From the NCBI GenBank assembly GCA_902774365.1, contig CACYHX010000016.1, positions 1-53,450 of the forward strand: a stretch of 53,450 nucleotides of DNA, in the 5' to 3' direction. The number at the start of each line of letters is the position of its first letter. Positions within the stretch are counted from its first letter, which is position 1. This stretch comes from an uncultured Bacteroidia bacterium (GTDB lineage Bacteria; Bacteroidota; Bacteroidia; Bacteroidales; F082). The position numbers and the translations under genes were made by a program. Below the pieces are notes generated by a model. That model made no database searches. It had not been told where the DNA came from and saw nothing but the letters and a program-made list of their open reading frames with translations. This document shows positions 6,400 through 14,396 of the stretch, one piece after another.

Positions 6400-7569
6400 A
6401 TGGACGAACAACCGAAGCAAAACCAATCCCCTAAAGCGCTCGCATGGAAGCGGTTCCGGAGCAACAAGCTCGGGATGGCCTCTTGCGGCTTCGTGCTCCT
6501 CTGGGCTTTGCTGGCTTTGTTTGCCTACCTCGTCATCCCCGACAAGACACCCAACGCCAACCGGCAGATCCTCGAAATCAGCACGAAGAAGCCCGGCTTC
6601 GAGGTCGACATGCTGATGGTGCCCAAGGAGACGCCACCCGCCAAGACGCCGTTCTTCCAGTTCCTCTTCAACGGACGACCCGACGACTGCATCTACCTGC
6701 CTTTCGACAGCATCAAGGTTGACAAGGAGAAGACCATTGTTTATCTTTACCAGGGTGAGGAAAGTTCGACGGTGAGGACGGAGGTTGTTGACAATAGGGA
6801 ACTGCTTAATGACGGCCCTTCGACAGGCTCAGGGACCTTAGTTTTCACTTCGGATAAGGAAGCTGACACCTATATAAGAAGCCATTGCGTGAAGCACCGC
6901 AAGTTCCTCCTCGGCACCGACCAGTTTGGGCGCGACTTCCTCAGTCGCTTGGTGTTGGGTAGCCGCATCAGCCTCACCGTGGGCTTCATCGCCGTGCTGC
7001 TCAGCCTGATGATCGGCATCGTCATGGGTAGCCTGGGCGGCTTCTTCCGTGGCAAGGTCGACGACGCGGTGGTGTGGTTCATCAACGTGGTGTGGTCCAT
7101 CCCCACCCTGCTCCTCGTCATCGCCATCACCTTCGCCCTGGGCAAGGGCATCGCACAGGTGTTCATCGCCGTGGGTCTCACCATGTGGGTCGAGGTGGCA
7201 CGCATCGTCCGTGGACAAATCCTCAGCATCCGCGAGACCACCTTCGTGGAGGCAGGCAAAGCGTTAGGTTTCAAGAATTTGCGTATCATCTTCCGACATA
7301 TCCTACCCAACATCCTCAACCCCATCATCGTGGTGTCGGCGGCCAACTTCGCCTCGGCCATCCTGCTGGAGGCGGGCTTGAGTTTCCTGGGCATCGGCGT
7401 GCAGCCTCCCATGCCCTCGTGGGGCAGCATGATCAAGGAGAACTACGCCTTCATCATCCTCGACGCCGCCTACCTGGCCATCCTCCCGGGTATCGCCATC
7501 ATGCTACTCGTGCTGGCGTTTATGCTCATCGGAAACGCGCTACGAGAGGCTCTTGATGTAAAGAACTAA
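6400..7569 (+). CDS. peptide-type ABC transporter permease (OppC/DppC family)
   Basis: A 389-residue inner-membrane permease. After an N-terminal OppC-like segment (KRFRSNKLGMAS) and first span (about 25-46) comes a periplasmic insert of about 130 residues. The BPD_transp_1 domain follows: GTDQFGRDFLSRLVLGSRIS near 172-191, five spans, and the coupling EAA loop EAGKALGFKNLRIIFRHILPN near 284-304. It probably partners the OppDF ATPase at 14397, but no OppB-type permease or binding protein is present. Residues 139-147 (GPSTGSGTL) are encoded by an inserted family A palindromic repeat that keeps the frame. The insert falls in the periplasmic loop, where it may be tolerated. Confidence 0.88.
   Translation: MDEQPKQNQSPKALAWKRFRSNKLGMASCGFVLLWALLALFAYLVIPDKTPNANRQILEISTKKPGFEVDMLMVPKETPPAKTPFFQFLFNGRPDDCIYLPFDSIKVDKEKTIVYLYQGEESSTVRTEVVDNRELLNDGPSTGSGTLVFTSDKEADTYIRSHCVKHRKFLLGTDQFGRDFLSRLVLGSRISLTVGFIAVLLSLMIGIVMGSLGGFFRGKVDDAVVWFINVVWSIPTLLLVIAITFALGKGIAQVFIAVGLTMWVEVARIVRGQILSIRETTFVEAGKALGFKNLRIIFRHILPNILNPIIVVSAANFASAILLEAGLSFLGIGVQPPMPSWGSMIKENYAFIILDAAYLAILPGIAIMLLVLAFMLIGNALREALDVKN
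6813..6838 (+). repeat. family A palindromic repeat, copy 2, in frame inside the permease gene
   Basis: Core CCTTCGACAGGCTCAGGG, nearly identical to the copy at 26051-26076 (24 consecutive bases shared). It is translated as GPSTGSGTL within the permease. Confidence 0.9.
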
Positions 7570-7599
7570 TTAAATAAGGTGCAAATCCCAAAAAAGTTG

Positions 7600-7607
7600 T
7601 ATCTTTG
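7600..7607 (+). promoter_or_regulatory. -7 promoter box for tRNA-Leu and tig
   Basis: TATCTTTG followed by C, 25 bases upstream of tRNA-Leu. No terminator separates the tRNA from tig, so the tRNA-tig-clpP-clpX run may share it. Confidence 0.7.
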
Positions 7608-7631
7608 CGCCCTCAAAAACGCATCTAACTT

Positions 7632-7713
7632 GCGGGTGTGGCGGAATTGGTAGACGCGCTAGACTTAGGATCTAGTTTCTCACGAAGTAAGGGTTCGAGT
7701 CCCTTCATCCGCA
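7632..7713 (+). tRNA. tRNA-Leu (anticodon TAG)
   Basis: Acceptor GCGGGTG pairs with CATCCGC (one G-U pair), anticodon stem CTAGA/TCTAG with loop CTTAGGA (TAG), a long variable arm typical of class II tRNA, and T-loop TTCGAGT. Discriminator A73; CCA is not encoded. It is 28 bases upstream of tig. Confidence 0.95.
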
Positions 7714-7741
7714 CAAGTTAAAGATTATCAATAATATAGCA

Positions 7742-9109
7742 ATGAACATCACACAAAGCAACAAAGGAGAAAACCTTATCTCCATCAAGATTAGCGTAGA
7801 GCAAGCAGACTATCAAGAGTCATTAGAGAAGTCACTGAGACAGCTGAGACAGCGGGCCAACGTCCCCGGATTCCGTCCCGGCATGGTGCCGATGGGCATG
7901 ATCAAGAAGATGTATGGCGCCAGCGCCAAGATGGAAGCCCTGAACACCGTCGTCTCCGACGCCCTCAACAAGCATATCATCGACAACAAGCTCGACCTCC
8001 TCGGCTATCCGCTCAACGACCCCGAGCAGCAGCCTGCCGACCTTGAGAAGGACGACAACCTCGACTTCTACTTCGAAGCCGCCCTGCGTCCCGAAATCAA
8101 CGTCGACTTCACCAACACCATGGTCGACTTCTACCATATCATCCCCACCGACGAAGAGGTGGACAAGGTCGTGGAAGACCTGCAACAACGCAACCCCAAC
8201 ACCAGCCATCCTGAGACCGTGGGCGAAGACGACCGCCTCGAGATCAAGATCCGCGAAGCCAAGAACGGCAAGGAAGTGGAAGGCGGCTTCGAGAAAGACG
8301 GCGTCTACTTCAACATGAGCCAGATCAAGAACAAGACGCAACGCAAGAAGTTCATCGACAAGGAAGTGGGCTCTGAGTTCATCGTCAACTTCGCCAAGGT
8401 GTTCGGCTCGGAAGAAGAAGCCGCCAAGGTCTTGGGCAAGGACGCTCCCGCCGCCGCCGACTTCAACATCATCATCGACGACGCCATCCGCAACGAGAAG
8501 CCCGAGCTCAACGAAGACTTCTTCAAGAAGATCTTCCCCGACAAGGACATCAAGGACCTCGACGCCTTCAAGGCCGCCGTCAAAGCCGAGATGGAGAAGC
8601 AGCATGAAGCCGAGGCCGACCCCATCCTCTTCAACAAGATGATCGAAGAGCTGGTGGCCGCCGTGAAGTTCGACATGCCCGACGCCTTCATGAAGCGTTG
8701 GATCGTCGAAAACAGCCAAGGCAAGATTTCAGCCGACGACATCGAGAAGAACTATGACAACGACTACGCCAAGGGTCTGCGCTGGCAGCTCATCGAAGAC
8801 AGCATCGTGAAGGCCAACCCCGAACTCATCATCAAGGACGAGGAGGTGAAGGACTTCGTGCTGAAGCAGATCTTCCCTGGCATCGACTACGCCACCCTCG
8901 AAGACGACATGAAGGCCAACCTCGACAAGATCGCCGCCAACTACCTCAAGGACGAGCAACAGATAAACGGCCTCAAGAACCAACTCGCCGATGTCAAGAT
9001 GACCGCCTTCCTGAAGGGCAAGATGAACATCAACTACTCCGAAGTCACCCCCGCCGAGTTCATGAAGCAGCTCGAAGGTGAGAGAAAACCCAAAAAAGGC
9101 AAGAAATGA
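7742..9109 (+). CDS. tig: trigger factor
   Basis: A 455-residue ribosome-associated chaperone. The N-terminal ribosome-binding domain holds the variant signature VPGFRPGMVPMGMIKKMYG (about residues 41-59). The middle FKBP-like region is divergent, and the C-terminal helical chaperone domain ends in a lysine-rich tail KPKKGKK. Bacteroidota trigger factors commonly have a degraded isomerase domain, and that appears true here. The stop overlaps the clpP start by 4 bases, so the tig-clpP-clpX protein quality-control operon is translationally coupled. Confidence 0.95.
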   Translation: MNITQSNKGENLISIKISVEQADYQESLEKSLRQLRQRANVPGFRPGMVPMGMIKKMYGASAKMEALNTVVSDALNKHIIDNKLDLLGYPLNDPEQQPADLEKDDNLDFYFEAALRPEINVDFTNTMVDFYHIIPTDEEVDKVVEDLQQRNPNTSHPETVGEDDRLEIKIREAKNGKEVEGGFEKDGVYFNMSQIKNKTQRKKFIDKEVGSEFIVNFAKVFGSEEEAAKVLGKDAPAAADFNIIIDDAIRNEKPELNEDFFKKIFPDKDIKDLDAFKAAVKAEMEKQHEAEADPILFNKMIEELVAAVKFDMPDAFMKRWIVENSQGKISADDIEKNYDNDYAKGLRWQLIEDSIVKANPELIIKDEEVKDFVLKQIFPGIDYATLEDDMKANLDKIAANYLKDEQQINGLKNQLADVKMTAFLKGKMNINYSEVTPAEFMKQLEGERKPKKGKK

Positions 9110-9783
9110 ATAACGAGTTTTTCAAATACGCCACCAAGCACGTGGGCCTGAACACCCTCGGCCTGGAGCAATACATCTCCAAGATCAACAACAGCGGCTA
9201 CATCAGCCCCACCGTCATCGAAGAGCGTCAGCTCAACGTGGCGCAGATGGACGTGTTCAGCCGCCTGATGATGGACCGCATCATCTTCCTCGGCACCGCC
9301 ATCGACGACTATGTGGCCAACATCATCCAAGCCCAGCTGCTCTTCCTTGAGTCGACCGACTCGAAGCGCGACATCAACATCTACCTCAACTCACCTGGCG
9401 GCAGCGTCTACGCCGGCTTGGGCATCTACGACACCATGCAGTTCATCAAGCCCGAGGTGGCCACCATCTGCACCGGCATGGCCGCTTCGATGGCCGCCGT
9501 GCTGATGTGCGCCGGCACCAAAGGCAAGCGCTCAGCCCTGCCCCACTCGCGTATCATGATCCACCAGCCCATGGGCGGCGTGGAAGGTCAGGCCACCGAG
9601 ATCGAAATCACGGCCCGCGAGATCCAGAAGCTGAAGAAGGAACTGTACGAAATCATCGCCCTCCACTCGGGCCAGACCTACGACAAGGTGTGGGCCGACA
9701 GCGACCGCGACTACTGGATGACCGCCGAGGAAGCCAAGGCCTACGGCATGATCGACGAGGTGCTCATCAAGAAACAAGCCTAA
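9106..9783 (+). CDS. clpP: ATP-dependent Clp protease proteolytic subunit
   Basis: A 225-residue serine protease that assembles into the ClpP tetradecamer. The catalytic triad is visible: S128 in [10 protein letters not shown]153 in MIHQPMGG and D202 in SDRDYWM. The [15 protein letters not shown] oxyanion-strand motif lies at 95-109. An N-terminal extension of about 30 residues, longer than E. coli mature ClpP, may be a propeptide. ATG overlaps the tig stop; clpX begins 4 bases after its stop. Confidence 0.97.
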   Translation: MNNEFFKYATKHVGLNTLGLEQYISKINNSGYISPTVIEERQLNVAQMDVFSRLMMDRIIFLGTAIDDYVANIIQAQLLFLESTDSKRDINIYLNSPGGSVYAGLGIYDTMQFIKPEVATICTGMAASMAAVLMCAGTKGKRSALPHSRIMIHQPMGGVEGQATEIEITAREIQKLKKELYEIIALHSGQTYDKVWADSDRDYWMTAEEAKAYGMIDEVLIKKQA

Positions 9784-9787
9784 AACA

Positions 9788-11020
9788 ATGGCTAAGAAGT
9801 CAGGAGTTTGTGCTTTTTGCGGACGTAAAGCCAGCGAGGTAAGGCTGCTCATCCAAGGCATCGAAGCCGAGATTTGCGACAGCTGCGCCGAACAGGCCCA
9901 TGCCATCGTCAAGGAACAGTTCGGTGAGGAGAAGAAGACCTATTCCCGCAAGGGGCTGGCGTTGAAGAAACCCGCCGAAATCAAGGCCTTCCTCGACCAA
10001 TATGTCATCGGACAGGACGAAGCCAAACGCACCCTCGCCGTGGCGGTCTACAACCACTACAAGCGCATCAGCCAGAAGGTGGAGGCCGACGAGGTGGAGA
10101 TCGAGAAGTCGAACATCATCCTCGTAGGTGAGACCGGCACGGGCAAGACCCTGCTGGCACGCACCATCGCCAAGATGCTCAACGTGCCCTTCGCCATCGC
10201 CGACGCCACGGTGCTCACCGAGGCCGGCTATGTGGGCGAAGACGTGGAGAACATCCTCGTCAAGCTGCTGCAAGCCGCCGACTACGACGTGGAAGCCACC
10301 GAACGCGGCATCGTCTTCATCGACGAAATCGACAAGATCGCTCGTAAGAGCGACAACCCCAGCATCACCCGCGACGTGTCGGGCGAAGGCGTGCAGCAAG
10401 CCATGCTGAAGCTGCTGGAAGGCTCCATCGTCAACGTGCCGCCCCAAGGCGGTCGCAAACACCCCGAGCAGAAGATGATCCCCGTCAACACGAAGGACAT
10501 CCTCTTCATCGCTGGCGGCGCCTTCGACGGCATCGAACGCATCATCGCCGCACGCAAACGCACCAACGTCATCGGCTACGGCACAGGCGGCAACGAGGTC
10601 CTCGACAAGGACAACATGCTCCAATACCTTTCGCCCGCCGACCTGAAGAAGTTCGGCCTCATCCCCGAGATCGTCGGTCGTCTGCCCATCATCACCCACC
10701 TCAACCCCTTGGACGCCGAAGCGCTGAAACGCATCCTCACCGAGCCGAAGAACGCCCTGGTGAAACAGTTCCAGAAGCTCTTCGCCATGGACAAGATCAA
10801 CTTGGTCGTCAAGGACGAGGTGCTCGACTTCGTGGTCGACAAAGCCATCGAGTTCAAGGTGGGCGCGCGCGGACTGCGTTCCATCATGGAAGCCATCCTC
10901 AACGACGCCATGTTTGAGATGCCCTCCGACATCTACGCCACGGAGCTGGTCATCGACCGAGCCTACGCCGAGGCGAAGCTCGAGAAGTCGGGGCTACAGA
11001 AACTGCATGTGGGCGACTAA
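9788..11020 (+). CDS. clpX: ATP-dependent Clp protease ATP-binding subunit ClpX
   Basis: A 410-residue AAA+ unfoldase. The N-terminal zinc-binding domain has C8, C11, C30 and C33. Walker A GETGTGKT lies at 114-121, followed by the FIDEIDKIA Walker B, the pore-loop [15 protein letters not shown] region with the IGF-type loop replaced by the usual family sequence, and sensor-2 [10 protein letters not shown]. It docks on ClpP and feeds it substrates. Last gene of tig-clpP-clpX, followed by an intrinsic terminator. Confidence 0.97.
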   Translation: MAKKSGVCAFCGRKASEVRLLIQGIEAEICDSCAEQAHAIVKEQFGEEKKTYSRKGLALKKPAEIKAFLDQYVIGQDEAKRTLAVAVYNHYKRISQKVEADEVEIEKSNIILVGETGTGKTLLARTIAKMLNVPFAIADATVLTEAGYVGEDVENILVKLLQAADYDVEATERGIVFIDEIDKIARKSDNPSITRDVSGEGVQQAMLKLLEGSIVNVPPQGGRKHPEQKMIPVNTKDILFIAGGAFDGIERIIAARKRTNVIGYGTGGNEVLDKDNMLQYLSPADLKKFGLIPEIVGRLPIITHLNPLDAEALKRILTEPKNALVKQFQKLFAMDKINLVVKDEVLDFVVDKAIEFKVGARGLRSIMEAILNDAMFEMPSDIYATELVIDRAYAEAKLEKSGLQKLHVGD

Positions 11021-11026
11021 AAAAAG

Positions 11027-11054
11027 AGCATCGGAGTTTCCGATGCTTTTTTTT
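11027..11054 (+). terminator. intrinsic terminator of tig-clpP-clpX
   Basis: AGCATCGG (11027-11034), loop AGTTT, CCGATGCT (11040-11047), then a run of T: an 8-bp stem 7 bases after the clpX stop. Confidence 0.9.
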
Positions 11055-11107
11055 GGCACAATACTTGCATTATCCCCTGCGTTGAACAACATAAAAACGC
11101 AAACGCC

Positions 11108-11785
11108 ATGAAAAGAATAGCCTTAATCGCATTGATCGCCTTGATGAGCCTGACCACCCAAGCCCAACTCATCATGAAACGTAACGGCAAAACCGTTGCC
11201 TACCAAAAGGCGCAACCGACGTCGAGTGTGGTCGACTTCTCAAGCCCCACCGAGCCCGTCAAAGGCACCGTGGTGTACGGCAGAATCGAAGAGAACGGCG
11301 ACACCACGCTGATCGTCTACCTGCCCGAAGTCGACATCGACCTGATGCAACGTTACCTGCAGATCACCGACACGCGCCAAGGCCGTCGTCTGGCCAACAA
11401 CGTGAAGAAGGTGTTCCCCTACGCCAAGCTCGCAGGCGCCAAGATGCAGGAATACGACTCGATTTTGGCCCACGTCGACAGCAAGGCGGAGCGCAACCGA
11501 CTGATGAAACAGGCCGAGCAGGAGATCACCGACCAATATACCGCAGAGTTGAAGAACCTCACCATCACGCAAGGCCTCATCCTCGTGCGCCTCATCGACC
11601 GCGAGACAGGCAACACCTCCTACCAAGTGGTGCAGGAACTGCGCGGCAAGGTGCGCGCCTTCTTCTACCAAGGCTTCGCCAGGCTGTGGGGCTACAACCT
11701 CAAGGAGGAATACGACCCGCACAACAACCCCGAAGACGACGAAATCGAAACGATAATGACCCTATTGGAAAGAGGGGTGATTTAA
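11108..11785 (+). CDS. DUF4294 domain secreted protein
   Basis: A 225-residue protein with a signal peptide (MKRIALIALIALMSLTTQAQ, cleavage near residue 20). The body, with RRLANNVKKVFPYAKLAGAKM, TITQGLILVRLIDRETG and VRAFFYQGFARLWGYNLKEEYDP, matches the Bacteroidota-specific DUF4294 family of unknown function. The family is presumed periplasmic. Its stop codon lies within the perfect inverted repeat it shares with the convergent cvpA gene: the two coding regions overlap by 4 bases. Confidence 0.8.
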   Translation: MKRIALIALIALMSLTTQAQLIMKRNGKTVAYQKAQPTSSVVDFSSPTEPVKGTVVYGRIEENGDTTLIVYLPEVDIDLMQRYLQITDTRQGRRLANNVKKVFPYAKLAGAKMQEYDSILAHVDSKAERNRLMKQAEQEITDQYTAELKNLTITQGLILVRLIDRETGNTSYQVVQELRGKVRAFFYQGFARLWGYNLKEEYDPHNNPEDDEIETIMTLLERGVI

Positions 11786-12324
11786 AAAGAAGAAGAGGAA
11801 CCTTGAGGTTCCTCTTCTTCTTTTTGTAAATCCTTGGCATAGCCTTTCACCAGGTCGAAGCCCTTGTAGAGATACGGCACCGTCTTCTCCACGTAGGGAT
11901 ACAGCAACGACTCCTTCCTCACCTCTTCCTTGATGAGACCCGTCCACTGAAAATTGTTGAATATCAACAGCATCGTGCTACACAGCAGTAGTCCCTTGGC
12001 CAAGCCGAAGACGCCACCTCCCAATTTGTTCCAGAAGTTCAGGTTCATCGCCTTCACCAGACTGGTCACCCACCTCCCGAGGATGTTGACTCCAATCACC
12101 AAAAGGATAAAGGTCAGCACAAAGGCGATGGTGTTGAGGTATTTCGGGTTGATTTCCATGATGTCCTGCAGATGCTCAGCGGTGAAGTCGGAGAAGTGCA
12201 TGGCACCGTAGATGCCCACGCCAAAGGCCAGCAGCGTCACCACCTCGATGACAAGGCCCTTGCGGAAGCCCTTGAATCCGAAGAGGAGGAGGATTATGGC
12301 GATGATTATGTCTAGGTAGTTCAT
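11782..12324 (-). CDS. cvpA: CvpA family membrane protein
   Basis: A 180-residue protein with four predicted spans: residues 3-18, a second near 24-42, a third near 67-85 and a fourth near 100-122. It has the CvpA features MNYLDIIIAIILLLFGFKGFRKG and NKLGGGVFGLAKGLLL. In E. coli CvpA is needed for colicin V production and envelope integrity. The C-terminal EEEEPQGSSSSF tail is encoded by the terminator hairpin, so it is probably dictated by RNA structure and not by protein function. The upstream sequence is a tandem repeat, and no promoter box was found. Confidence 0.88.
   Translation of the reverse strand: MNYLDIIIAIILLLFGFKGFRKGLVIEVVTLLAFGVGIYGAMHFSDFTAEHLQDIMEINPKYLNTIAFVLTFILLVIGVNILGRWVTSLVKAMNLNFWNKLGGGVFGLAKGLLLCSTMLLIFNNFQWTGLIKEEVRKESLLYPYVEKTVPYLYKGFDLVKGYAKDLQKEEEEPQGSSSSF
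11784..11825. terminator. bidirectional terminator that also encodes the CvpA C-terminus
   Basis: A perfect 19-bp inverted repeat: left arm 11784-11802, loop TTGA (11803-11806), right arm 11807-11825. The arms end in A-runs and T-runs, giving a U-tract in both directions. It is coding sequence for the last residues of CvpA. Confidence 0.85.
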
Positions 12325-12329
12325 TTTTT

Positions 12330-12416
12330 AGTTGAGAGTTTAGAGTTGAGAGTTTAGAGTCAGTGGTTAGTTTAGAGTTGAGAGTTTGGAGTGTGGAGTG
12401 TGGAGTAGTTAGTATG
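12330..12416. repeat. degenerate tandem repeat
   Basis: Several near-copies of GAGAGTTTAGAGTTGAGAGT and then GTGTGGA units fill most of the cvpA-M64 intergenic space. No spacer pattern, so not a CRISPR array; no gene inside. Confidence 0.8.
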
Positions 12417-12420
12417 CTAA

Positions 12421-13689
12421 CTATTTACTGTAATAGAGAATCATCCGTTCAATAGCGCGTTGGCAGACGGGGCAGAAGTCGTGGCCGTTGAAGGTCTTCA
12501 TGAGGCAGTCCATGCGGGGGCTGTAGACACCCTCGGCCTCATAGCCACCGCCTTCGAAAACACCTATCGTGCTTTCATATTTCTTCTCGCGCGGCGTGGG
12601 GACGGGCGTCTTCTTGTCCAGCATGTCCTTCCACTTCTTGTCGAAGTCGACCAGCGTGGTGATATTGGGTTCCCAAGGCTCCAGGTCGTTGTTGTACATG
12701 TCGCCGTAGGTGTCGTCATTGTAGTATTCGTCGGCGAGGCCCGCGAAGCCATGCCCGAACTCGTGGATGATGACGTCGCTGCTGAATCCGTTGCTGCTGG
12801 CGCTGGAGCAGTAGAAGTTATAGATGCCGCCACCGCCGTATTTCTCCGTGTTGACGAGGATGTAGATCTGGTCGTAAGGCACCTGTCCCGCCAGGTCACG
12901 GATGTCGCGGTTGTCGGTGCTCATGCAGTAACGCTCCGAGTCGAAGGTCCAGAAGCTGAAGCGCATGACGGTGTTCTTATAGATGTGGTCGCCGGGCATG
13001 GTGCAGCCGCTCTCCGCCGAAGGTGCCATCACGCCACGGATGTTGAAGCTCTCACGGTAGCGGTCGTAAGGCGCATAGCTGAACATGCTCTTCACGAAGA
13101 AGTCGCAGTCCTTGATGAACTTACCCATCTCGGCTTGTGTGTAGCCCTCGGGCAGGATGACGATGTCGACGGCCTTGGTGATGTCTTTGTTGCCCATCCA
13201 GGCCTCATAGACGGGCAAGTTCAGGTTGTCGTAATCGCGGATGAAATAATCGTTCGGGTTGACTGTGATGCGCAGCCCCTCCACCAGCTTGCCTTCCCAA
13301 GTCTTGTAGCAAATGGCGACGTCGATCTTCACCTTGGGGAAGGGCACGATGACCGACTCGTCGAAGGTCTTGGTGACGACCTTGGCCTCGTCGGTGGTCT
13401 GCCACTCGCCATAGAGGTTCTGGTAGCCTTTGGAGAACAGCAGATGGTCGGTGCCTGCCTCAAACACCTTGACGATGTAGCTGCCAAACTCCAGGTCGTC
13501 GACGAGGTTGGTCTTGGAGCCGCTCCAATACGGCTCGCGGATGAGTTCCTTGAGGGAGATGGTGGTCGTGTTGTGGTTGCCGGTGAGGCAGTAGTCCACA
13601 CGCAACGAGGCTTCGGTGAAGTAATTGTCGAATTGGGCGCAGGCCATCAAAGGAACGAAGGTCAGAAGGAAAAGGATGGTTTTTTTCAT
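12421..13689 (-). CDS. secreted M64 family metallopeptidase
   Basis: A 422-residue protein with a signal peptide ending near MACAQ (cleavage around 18-20). An N-terminal beta domain (about 25-150) precedes the peptidase domain, which begins VDIVILPEGYTQAEM. The zinc site H309-E-F-G-H313, followed by AGLADEYY, matches the M64 (IgA protease-like) signature HExxHxxxxLxDEY. A CLMKTFNGHDFCPVCQ segment near the C-terminus is also family-typical. Probably a secreted or periplasmic zinc endopeptidase; the substrate cannot be told from sequence. Monocistronic by position. Confidence 0.88.
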   Translation of the reverse strand: MKKTILFLLTFVPLMACAQFDNYFTEASLRVDYCLTGNHNTTTISLKELIREPYWSGSKTNLVDDLEFGSYIVKVFEAGTDHLLFSKGYQNLYGEWQTTDEAKVVTKTFDESVIVPFPKVKIDVAICYKTWEGKLVEGLRITVNPNDYFIRDYDNLNLPVYEAWMGNKDITKAVDIVILPEGYTQAEMGKFIKDCDFFVKSMFSYAPYDRYRESFNIRGVMAPSAESGCTMPGDHIYKNTVMRFSFWTFDSERYCMSTDNRDIRDLAGQVPYDQIYILVNTEKYGGGGIYNFYCSSASSNGFSSDVIIHEFGHGFAGLADEYYNDDTYGDMYNNDLEPWEPNITTLVDFDKKWKDMLDKKTPVPTPREKKYESTIGVFEGGGYEAEGVYSPRMDCLMKTFNGHDFCPVCQRAIERMILYYSK

Positions 13690-13705
13690 TGCGGTAAATT
13701 TTTCA

Positions 13706-13713
13706 CAAAGATA
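13706..13713 (-). promoter_or_regulatory. -7 promoter box of the M64 peptidase gene
   Basis: TATCTTTG on the minus strand, 16 bases upstream of the start codon. Confidence 0.65.
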
Positions 13714-13768
13714 AGCATTATTTTGTTAATGAAAGTAGTTTTTAGAGGTTGTTGCAGGCGCTCTGTCC

Positions 13769-13904
13769 ATGTCATACCGACCGAGGAACGAGGGAGCGTA
13801 TCTATGGGCAGAGCACCGGTGGTTGGGGTGGCACTTCTATTTGTTCCAAGCCTTGCCGTGCATAGATACACTCCCTTCGGTCGGTATGACATGCACGGCA
13901 AGAC
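13769..13904. repeat. family B long inverted repeat, copy 1
   Basis: The left arm contains GTCATACCGACCGAGGAACG and GTATCTATGGGCAG (13771-13812). The right arm (about 13852-13896) is its approximate reverse complement, ending TCGGTATGACATGCACGG. The arms are separated by about 40 unrelated bases. The organisation resembles a short non-autonomous element; no transposase is present. It fills the space between the M64 start and the GIY-YIG stop. Confidence 0.8.
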
Positions 13905-13916
13905 TTGAAACAGCGT

Positions 13917-14198
13917 CTACTGCTCAAACAAATCCACTCTTTCAGGATTCATTGAATCAATTAGCTTTTCTTTGTTTGCTCGGGACAGTTTCTTTATCAC
14001 TTTTTCCCTCGCGATCGCATAGTCAACCAAACCAAATTCCTCAAAATATACCAACTTGTGGCATTTGTATTTTGCGGTAAAGATTGAGCCTCTACCCTCT
14101 TTGTGTTCACACACACGCCTTTCCAAATTATTAGTAACTCCGGTATATAGTGCTCTTCCATTAGCACTCTGCATCATATAAACCCAATACTTTTTCAT
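13917..14198 (-). CDS. GIY-YIG nuclease family protein
   Basis: A 93-residue protein starting MKKYWVYMMQSANGRALYTG, with the divergent GIY (WVY) and YIG (YTG) elements, followed by VTNNLERRVCEHKEG and the lysine-rich TAKYKCHKLVYFEEF. This is the compact UPF0213/YhbQ-type group of single-domain GIY-YIG proteins, possible DNA nucleases of unknown role. The frame extends 13 codons further upstream, but the start at 14198 follows the promoter boxes. The sequence is more AT-rich than its neighbours. Confidence 0.88.
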   Translation of the reverse strand: MKKYWVYMMQSANGRALYTGVTNNLERRVCEHKEGRGSIFTAKYKCHKLVYFEEFGLVDYAIAREKVIKKLSRANKEKLIDSMNPERVDLFEQ

Positions 14199-14209
14199 AA
14201 TACTAATAG

Positions 14210-14217
14210 CAAAAATA
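14210..14217 (-). promoter_or_regulatory. -7 promoter box of the GIY-YIG gene
   Basis: TATTTTTG followed by C, 12 bases upstream of the start; a second TATTTTTG lies at 14225-14232 on the same strand, so two tandem starts are possible. Confidence 0.55.
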
Positions 14218-14278
14218 GGCAGCACAAAAATAAACAATTTGATGAATTGAACCGCCTCCTATAAAATCCATCTTTGCA

Positions 14279-14352
14279 TCCCGCTGCCCATAGATTCCTT
14301 TCTTCCGCACCTGCCTCTGCTGGAATGACATGTGCAGCGGGGGATGACATAG
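14279..14352. repeat. probable decayed copy of family B
   Basis: CCGCTGCCCATAGATTCC at the left and GGAATGACATGTGCAGCGG at the right are roughly inverted and share the CCCATAGAT and ATGACATG words with family B. Much of the arm is diverged. Confidence 0.5.
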
Positions 14353-14377
14353 GCGGCTGGTTTTAACCAAAAAATTG

Positions 14378-14385
14378 TATCTTTG
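14378..14385 (+). promoter_or_regulatory. -7 promoter box of the OppDF gene
   Basis: TATCTTTG followed by C, 11 bases before the first ATG at 14397. Confidence 0.65.
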
Positions 14386-14396
14386 CACAAAATCTA

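Noticed and set aside
12330-12416. Possible CRISPR-like array
   Set aside because: Units are contiguous and degenerate with no unique spacers, and no cas gene is present in the window.
13769-13904. Possible insertion sequence
   Set aside because: Inverted arms are present, but there is no transposase frame and only about 40 bases lie between the arms; kept as a repeat.
12460-13908. A 482-codon plus-strand frame
   Set aside because: Antisense to the M64 peptidase gene, which has a signal peptide and intact zinc site; the plus-strand translation has no recognisable feature.
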